From Earliella scabrosa (taxonomy: Eukaryota; Basidiomycota; Agaricomycetes; Polyporales; Polyporaceae), in the NCBI GenBank assembly GCA_022605405.1, contig JABYQQ010000006.1:744001-808000 (forward strand): a stretch of DNA of 64,000 bases, read 5' to 3'. Within the stretch, counting starts at the first letter, position 1; each line of letters starts with the position of its first letter. The notes below the pieces were generated by a model. The model worked only from the letters and a program-made list of their open reading frames with translations. It was not told where the DNA came from and ran no database searches. Made by a program: the position numbers and the translations under genes. Positions 57,334 through 64,000 of the stretch are shown one piece after another.

Positions 57334-58605
57334 ATGCCCCCAATCCCCTCCACACTCGACGAAGAGACCTCTAACATCATTGCCTCGCTGGAACGACGGC
57401 AGAAGGACCTCATCGACTTCCAGCTACCCCGCCTACGATCCTGCACCGGTCCGCTCACGCTCCAGCAACAGTACGCTGCGGAAATCCGGGATGACCTCGA
57501 CATTTTCGCACGACAACTAGAGGTATGCAGCTCGCACTGATCAAGAAGAGGCTCCAAGACCGATCTGAGTAGAGTCTCGATGTTGCAGTGGAGGACCAGC
57601 GGACAGAGCGCGGGAGGCGGGAGTTGAGGCAGGTTGTGAGCGAGTTCCAGGCAACATTGACGAAGTGAGTCCCCCGTTGTGCTGAGCATTGCAAGTTGAC
57701 CCATGCTGTTGTAGGTTGAGGAAGGAGATGCGTGCCGCTGTCCTGGCGTCGAAACGCGCGATCGACGCGCAACAGACGTCTCGCCGCGAAGAGCTCTTGC
57801 GCTCCTCTGCAGTCCGCGAGAAGCAGACACTGAACGAGAAAGTGACGTGCGTTGCGATGCATACTATCACCCTCGATGGCTTCACTTACTCCTTGCATGT
57901 GTATCCAGCGAGGATGCGCTCATGAAGGCCAACAACGACGTGACGGAGGCCCTCCAGCGTACACTTGGGTTGATGCAGGGGGAGCTTGAGCGTTCGGTTT
58001 TGTCAACACAGCTGCTAGGTGTGTGCAACCTAGTGCAGTTGCTACCCGACCATGCTTCTCATTCAAGCACAGAATCTTCCACCGCCGCGCTCAAGTCCAC
58101 ATCGTCGACACACGACGTCCTGGACTCACTCATGACCACCTCGAAGCACCTAATCACCGCTCTTGAGAAGTCGGACTGGATGGACCGGATGCTCATCTTC
58201 GCTGGCCTCATCTTCTTCGTCCTCGTCGTGCTCTTCATCCTGAAGCAGCGACTAGTTGACCGGAGCCTCCGGATTGCGCTCTGGTGGACACGCTTCATCC
58301 CCGATTTCAGCGGAGACGAGGCTCTGCTCGCAATGGAGAAGGGCGAAGTCTCACTGATGGCGAGTAGCATCGTTTCGACAGCGTCGGCCGTGGTGACTAC
58401 AGTTGCAACCGCAGCCGCCTCTTTGGCAAGCTCGGTGGCTTCTGTGGAGACAGACCTGCTCGCGAGTAGCATGCAGGCATCCACGGCCGTTTCGGACATC
58501 TCCTCTACCGCAGTGTCGGAACCTTCCACATCCCCCGATCCAGATGTCACCAACGCGTCTTCCGTGCCCCTCGACACGACTTCCGGGTCGCACGACGAGC
58601 TATAG
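57334..58605 (+). CDS. SEC20: SEC20-like SNARE with C-terminal HDEL
   Basis: Golgi-to-ER retrograde SNARE. Five exons (57334-57522, 57573-57664, 57715-57846, 57909-58018, 58073-58605) join to 351 aa. Long helical N-terminus, then the Sec20 SNARE region (QGELERSVLSTQLLESSTAAL, split here by exon 5) and ALEKSDWMDRMLIF. One membrane span (LIFAGLIFFVLVVLFIL) ends at KQR near residue 235. The lumenal tail of about 115 residues is Ser/Thr/Ala-rich and ends SHDEL, that is a C-terminal HDEL retrieval signal; yeast Sec20 also ends in HDEL. This supports the identification and the topology. Confidence 0.92.
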
Positions 58606-58756
58606 TTGGGACATGATGTACGCACCTCCATGATTTCTGATGTCATTTCTTCTCCGCGGCCCATCAGGCCCATCCCGGCAGTCTGAATCCTCAGGAAAGT
58701 GGTCATACAACGATAACTGACTGCAGCGACAACATGATATGCGAGTGCCCAACAGG

Positions 58757-59679
58757 TTAAACGCCATCGTAGCTAGCGCCTCCCGCCTGAGAACGGCCTG
58801 TTACCACCGGCAACGGCAATGTGGGCGCGAACGGGACTCACCTTGCGTAGCTTGACGACGATGGGCTCCTCCTTGAGATCGTCCTTCTCGCGGGCTGGTA
58901 CTTCCATCGAGAAGACACGGAGCACGCTCTTCACGTCCGCTGTGTGTACTGAGATCTGCAAATCGCCATGGGTGTCTTAGCCACGGGCTCAACCGGATCG
59001 CGTCACACGAGCACGAGTGCGAGCACCGGCGAGGTGTAGTGGTGTGACAAGGAGGGTCGGACGCCGAGCATGGGGCAAAGCGGGCGCCGGGATGGAGGAG
59101 GAGACGGGGATCGGAACGAGAGCTGTGGACGCACCTTCGCTTTCCGCATGACCTTGCAGTTGGGGCCGATCCAGATGACGAGGATGAACTTCTCGCGCTT
59201 GGACTCCTTGTCGTTCGCGTACTGGACACGCACGTACCCGTACGACGCCTTGGAGTCGTCCAGCTGGTCACGCAGCTCGGCGAGGCCGCCCGATCCGGTC
59301 GCCGTGAGCTTCAGCTTGTCCGAGCGGTCAGACTGCGTGCGCGGGTGTCCGTCGTGGGCAAATTTCCAGCATTTGCAACATCCCAAGCAGGGCGATGTAG
59401 ATCAGCGTAGGAGAAGGACGGCGAGGGGTATATGCGAGAGCAGGCGAGAGCACAGTTGTGAGCATCGTGCAGATCGTGGCGCTGCGACGGACATCGCAGC
59501 AACGAGAGCCTCGGAGTAGCGCACCTCATAGTCGAGCAGAAGCCAGTTCGTGTCCGTCTTGTCCGAGCGGACGTCCTGGTACGCTGCACATACACAGCGG
59601 TCACGGGCGGGCCTCTCGCGGGTGGTGCGTCCGGGCGTGGCTCACCTTCGTCGATCTGGGGATCAGAGAGGTCGGCCAT
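58757..59679 (-). CDS. Coactosin-like actin-binding protein (ADF-H domain, 144 aa)
   Basis: Five exons (59679-59646, 59583-59525, 59332-59135, 58955-58842, 58786-58757) join to 144 aa, the usual coactosin length. The sequence opens MADLSDPQIDEAYQDVRSDK and keeps the ADF-homology core: SYGYVRVQYANDKESKREKF, ILVIWIGPNC and KVMRKAKISVHTADV. The family binds actin filaments and counters capping, without the severing of cofilin. The last exon encodes only AGGASYDGV. Confidence 0.92.
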
Positions 59680-60098
59680 GGCGTGGAGGGGGAGGAGAAG
59701 AAAGCAAAGGCGAACGAGAAGGAGAACGGGCGGAAACGAGGGTCAGACCGAGGTCGTCGGCGCGGTGTGGTGTTGAGCAGGCCGTTGGCGGTGTTCACAG
59801 ATATCGACCCCTACTCGTCGGCATCTCCCGGGCGCTGCGTCGAACTACTACCAGTTCACTACATACCCATTCGAACCGATCGTAAGTAAGGTATACATTG
59901 TCATTCTAGATGTTGAGACGTGAACAGACACAACGCGTAAGGCGTGGTACATGTGCATGCAGGCATGAACAATCATACGGTACTAGGACAACGTGGAAGA
60001 AGCCATTCGGCGGGCGATAGTTGGCAGCCTAGTCGACCTGAGCATCATGTTAGTGGTGTCGGCGACGTGTGTCATCATAGAGTTCCATACACGGGCAC
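59680..60098. other. Intergenic, no gene seen
   Basis: This is the promoter side of the coactosin gene and the 3' side of an F-box gene. Nothing is recognised. Confidence 0.45.
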
Positions 60099-61388
60099 TC
60101 ATTTCTCCAGCTTGAGCTTCCTAGCAGCGTGCAGCTGAGGCAGCGCGGCAATCAACACGGCCCTGGAGTCCGCGCGGTTGGCGTGGTATGTCCAGTCGAC
60201 CTTCAGGCGTTTGAAGCAGGGAAATGCGCTGGAGTTCGACAGTGCCTTGTCCACCGCCTTCAGCTTCCGGAGGCGGCGGTAGCTCGATGGGCCCGGTCTG
60301 TCTATGAAGCTCACGATGAGCTTGAGCGTCTTGAGCGTCTTCGACACTTGCGACATGAGCTGCACGAGAGTCGTGCAGGATGGAACGGGCCCGGATGTTT
60401 TGCGCACGGTGATGCGGATGGTAAGAAACTCTAGATGAGCGCACTGGGACAGGTTGAGGGATTTCCAGTGCTCTTCGGAGCACGGTCAGCAGACCCTTCA
60501 GAAGCGAATCGTGTTAAGACACGCACCATCCAGGGGATCCACCCATTCATTCCGTTCCTCTGACGAAGGCGGGGCCCTACTACTCTCGAGGTTGAGCTCC
60601 CGCACACAACGCCCTGGGCCGGAGAGGAGTCTTCCGACGGCGATAAGGGTGTCGCGGCAGCCGAATTGTATCTTCAAACGCTGCAGATAGTCCGGTAGAA
60701 GATGGGTCGTCAGCGCGTCGTAGAGTTGAACCCTGTGCTTCACGGTCGGAAACCACCGTGTCAGATCGAGTTCTCGGACTTGAAGCAGCGCGAGAGCCGT
60801 CCCTGGCGTTGGTACGGTCTCGATGTCAAACGGTCCGAGTGCCAGCGAATCAATGTCGAAGAGCGAGGCGATGCGGGATATCACGGTGAGGGAGGATGAC
60901 TGGTGCGAACCAAACGAGTCCATGCCGAGGGTTCTCAGCGGGGGGCGAGGGTCAGCCGCTCCGCTGTCTTGATATGATGATTGCACTTCTTGAAAGGCAG
61001 GGACTTCACTGGAGAAGCGAACCCATTGGAACGACAGGTGCTGGAGCCGAGGCAAACCCTCGATGACACGCACGACAAGGGCCATATCAACGGAGGGCAT
61101 GGTCATGTTGTTCTTGCCTCGCAGGGCGAGCTCTGTAACGTTCTGCGCGATCTCGTGGTTCGCATCGATGAACGCGAGAAATAGGTCAAACGATTTCGCT
61201 TCAGAAACGCGGAGAGACGTGGTGTTCTCGAAGAGCAGCCTTTGGCAGACGGCACGCAGGCATCGACAAACCAGGGCGCACGTTTTGACCGAGGGCCTGT
61301 GGTCGACATGGACAATGATTTCAAGCAGAAGCTCGTTTGGAAGATCGCAGAGTGTGCGGTTGACAGGGGGGCTCTGGAGGGCTTCCAT
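60099..61388 (-). CDS. F-box/LRR protein (411 aa)
   Basis: Two exons (61388-60527, 60472-60099) separated by a 54-bp intron join to 411 aa. The F-box is CDLPNELLLEIIVHVDHRPS, then LVCRCLRAVCQRLLFENT, at residues 14-55. Leucine-rich repeats follow (LPRLQHLSFQWVRF and CAHLEFLTIRITV) and run to the C-terminus (LPQLHAARKLKLEK). First of three F-box genes in the same direction at the right end of the window. Confidence 0.87.
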
Positions 61389-61877
61389 GTTGGGGCGGTC
61401 TCTGACTCTCTGCTGGAGGAGATGGTGGTGATTGGAAACAGATTAGTATGATAGGCGCTTGTCCGCTGTCAAAGGTTTGTGCTCAGGCGCTCATTCGCCG
61501 AGGAGCAACTAACCAGCTTACCACAGATTTGTGAGGCACTGGTATGTCCGAGTCGAGGCAGGGTACGACAGTCAAAGCGAATTCTATGACTAGAACTAAT
61601 ATTATTCAAGATGTTACCCCACAGTGTCCGAGTGCGCCGCGACGCGGCAGCCTCTAGCAATCGACTCGGAAGACAGTGAGGGCGTATAATTGAGGATAAC
61701 TACAAAGTTTGGGCCGCTCATACATCCACAGGAGCACAGCACGTCTGAATAGGGTCGTTGCGGTACGTCTCTTCGCGCACGAGTCGCATGGGACCGTCGG
61801 CATAACCATGACCACTGCTTTACAGCCGTGAGAACAGCACCGTATGAAAATTTAGACTGGACTCACTTCAAGTACCT
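61389..61877. other. Intergenic, no gene seen
   Basis: This is spacer between two same-strand F-box genes. It has AT-rich patches and no recognised feature. Confidence 0.45.
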
Positions 61878-63217
61878 TCAAAATGTATACGTCCATGGAG
61901 TGATGTTCCACACGACAAGTTGTCTCCGAGCGTGGAGGTTAGGCAGAGCGCGTCGGCCGGCATCCGCACACTTTGACCAATAGTAACTGTCCCTGCACAA
62001 TCCATACGTCGCATACACTTCGAGCCGAAGATGCTCCAACTTGGGGAACCGGTCCACGACGACTACCTCGTCCAGTTCGTGCAGCTTGAGCAGCCTGGTG
62101 CTGGTGATCGTGGTCGGATGGTAAAGGTCCCTGAGCTCGATCGTGACCCGGCGGAGCGTGGGCGAGACGTGCTTGAGGAGATGAGCTATCGGCGAAGCCA
62201 GTGCCTTCTGCCGCGTCTTCTTTGGACTTCTGGGCCCGAAGTAGATCGGGATGTGGATGGATTCCAGGGAGGTGCAAGCCTCGATGTTGATTTTCTGCCA
62301 CGAGTCTAGATAGACGTGAGATGCGCCCCTTTGAGGACAACCAACAAACTCAGGCTCGTACCTCGGAGAGGGTCAATCCACCCATCCCGGTCGTCCATAC
62401 AAATGTCCCGACTACGGCGCAGGGTAAGAGCAGTGATCTGACGGCCTGCACGCAACAGCAGCGCCCCTAGTGCGCTGGCTGCCGCGGGAGACTCGATGGC
62501 CACGCGCAGGTCGCGCAAGGTGTCCGGACGAAGGCTCTTCGTGAAAGCAACAAGAAGTTGGGGGCTGCATTCTGGGGCAGAGTGATTATAGACCTCGACG
62601 TGCAGGCGCTCTGGCGACAGAGATCGATGGACTTCAAGGCTCTGAACGTCGAATGGAACTGACTCCGGACTTCGGGAGCACAACGTGTGCACCTCGAGTT
62701 CCTGTGCGGAGAATAGCGATAATACTTGGAACAGCCCGGGAATGGAACACTGTGGAGTCCAAGTGCCAAGGATGCTGAGCGAACGGAGTTCGCGGGGGCG
62801 ACTTGAGCCGTTGCGACGATGCTCGGAGTCGCTCGTGGATGGGAGATACAGGAAGTTGTGCAGCTTCACTGTCTTCAGGTTCGGCAAACGGTCCGCAATC
62901 CTGGCCACTAGGACGGCATCGAGGGCAACGTCGGAGATGTAGTGTTCGTACTTAGCATCAAGCTTGTGTGGGGCTGAGAGAGTGAGATACTGGACGCGCT
63001 TGAGCGCTCGAGGATTGGCTTCGATGAAGCGGAGGAGATGTTCAAACGTTGTGATGTTGTGAACTTTCAGAATGTCCTTAAATATGAACTCGAGGGAGAC
63101 GGCCCGAAGTCGCTTGCAGGTCAACGAGGAGTCGCTGAGAGCGTATCTGCAGTTCACTTGTGAGAGGATGGTATGAAGAAGTTCGGTGGGCAGGTCAGTT
63201 ATGGTCCGGTATCTCAT
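61878..63217 (-). CDS. F-box/LRR protein (427 aa)
   Basis: Two exons (63217-62362, 62305-61878) join to 427 aa. The F-box is TDLPTELLHTILSQVNCRYA, then LTCKRLRAVSLEFIFKDIL, at the very N-terminus. LRR-like strands follow. The C-terminal part (SPTLRRVTIELRDLYHPTTI, then KLHELDEVVVDRFPKLEHL) closely matches the partial gene at the right edge, so the two are tandem duplicates. Confidence 0.87.
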
Positions 63218-63702
63218 CGTTGGGGTCGTGGGGAGGGACCTGTCGGAGGAAGGATGGCAACGAAGAGTGGTTGGTGATGGTTAGAGCAGGTTTCGCAGAC
63301 GCCCAATGTTCGACTGAAGAGCAACAACGGCCCGAGAAGGCCGAGACCCCAGGCTTGGCGCTCACGGTTATTGCTATTCAAGTTGAATTGTGCGTCTTCG
63401 TGCGCTCACGAGCGTAGTTCCGCCTACACAAAGTCCGAGACGACGCGCAATAAGAACCTATTAGTATCTAGTATGTAGACACACAGTGAACTCAGTAGGA
63501 AGTACTAGTGAAAGCGTTCCAGTCATACATAACGCAGACTCGGTGCCAACTGGGTCGTCAGGCCGCATCGAGTACTAGATTGTACATGCAACATGATCAA
63601 ACCATGATAATCAGGACCAATATGCGTACAAAAAACTATATGAGAACGTTGGAGTGGCCACGAACGCTGCTGCCATCATCGGGCTCTGGATCCCTTGAAA
63701 CT
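63218..63702. other. Intergenic, no gene seen
   Basis: This is spacer between tandem F-box duplicates. No gene is seen. Confidence 0.45.
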
Positions 63703-64000
63703 TCACCATCTATACTCCGGTGGAGTGATCTCCCGCACGATAAGCCGTCCGCGAGCGTTGATATTGGGCAGAATGCGTCGGGCGGCATCCGCACACTTCG
63801 GCCAATAGTCTCTCTTCTTGCACAAATCACGATCTGCACATACGTCGAGCCGAACATGCTCCAATTTCGGGAACCGGTCCTCGACGAGAACCTTGTCCAG
63901 CTCGTGCAGCTTGAGCCGCTTTTTGTTCGCGATCGTGGTGGGTCGGTACAGGTCCCTAAGCTCGATGGTGACGTTGCGGAGCGTGGGCGAGGTACGTTCG
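63703..64000 (-). CDS. F-box/LRR protein, 5' part outside window
   Basis: Only the last 97 or so codons are present, ending at a TGA at 63703. The sequence (SPTLRNVTIELRDLYRPTTI, then LKLHELDKVLVEDRFPKLEH and YWPKCADAARRILPNINARG) is a clear paralogue of the neighbouring F-box gene, about two-thirds identical by eye over this part. The frame is open to the window edge. Confidence 0.75.
   Translation of the reverse strand, partial: ERTSPTLRNVTIELRDLYRPTTIANKKRLKLHELDKVLVEDRFPKLEHVRLDVCADRDLCKKRDYWPKCADAARRILPNINARGRLIVREITPPEYRW

Overview
Organism. The window looks like nuclear DNA of a filamentous basidiomycete, most likely a wood-decaying agaricomycete close to the Polyporales (inference). 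The genes are cut by many short GT-AG introns of about 50-100 bp. The protein families fit such fungi: aryl-alcohol dehydrogenases, flavin monooxygenases, cytochrome P450s, a HET-domain protein, many F-box/LRR proteins, a BTB protein, an SRPK-like kinase and a coactosin. For most genes exon joins were worked out by hand from splice signals and reading-frame phase; where stated, the joined length is an exact number of codons.

Layout. 1-4.1 kb: a HET-domain gene running off the left edge and an F-box gene. 5.2-6.6 kb: a small coiled-coil/RG-repeat gene resembling an INO80 subunit. 7.2-11.4 kb: a zinc alcohol dehydrogenase and a flavin monooxygenase (FMO1), divergently transcribed. 13.3-17 kb: a CSC1/DUF221 channel. 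18.6-20.3 kb: aryl-alcohol dehydrogenase 1 (AAD1). 23-25.8 kb: P450 A. 27-29.3 kb: a one-pass membrane protein. 29.3-32.5 kb: gene-poor. 32.5-34 kb: a divergent homeobox-like gene. 34.5-37.8 kb: a broken and an intact F-box gene. 38.6-40.9 kb: P450 B. 42.2-44.1 kb: a FYVE+RING ubiquitin ligase. 44.8-46.4 kb: AAD2. 47-49.9 kb: a PHD+chromodomain protein. 50.3-52.2 kb: FMO2. 53.2-59.7 kb: ordinary cell biology (SRPK-like kinase, BTB protein, RRG9/neugrin-like protein, SEC20, coactosin). 60-64 kb: three F-box genes in the same direction, the last cut by the right edge.

How the genes fit together. The main signal is a mirror-image set of redox genes: FMO1(+), AAD1(-), P450 A(+), then P450 B(-), AAD2(+), FMO2(-). 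Each family occurs once on each arm, in reversed order and opposite strand, with an alcohol dehydrogenase outside the left arm. The two AAD genes share exon structure, protein length and a 17-bp identical TATA promoter segment. I infer an old inverted duplication, or repeated co-recruitment, of an oxidation/reduction module for aromatic or xenobiotic compounds. No polyketide, peptide or terpene synthase is visible. Other genes sit between the arms.

RNA and mobile DNA. Three initiator tRNA-Met genes, each with a 9-10 nt intron, are dispersed through the window with identical mature sequences. A 273-bp foldback element with CACTG termini and a TGA target duplication sits inside an FMO2 intron. 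A second, weaker inverted-repeat structure lies upstream of the INO80-like gene.
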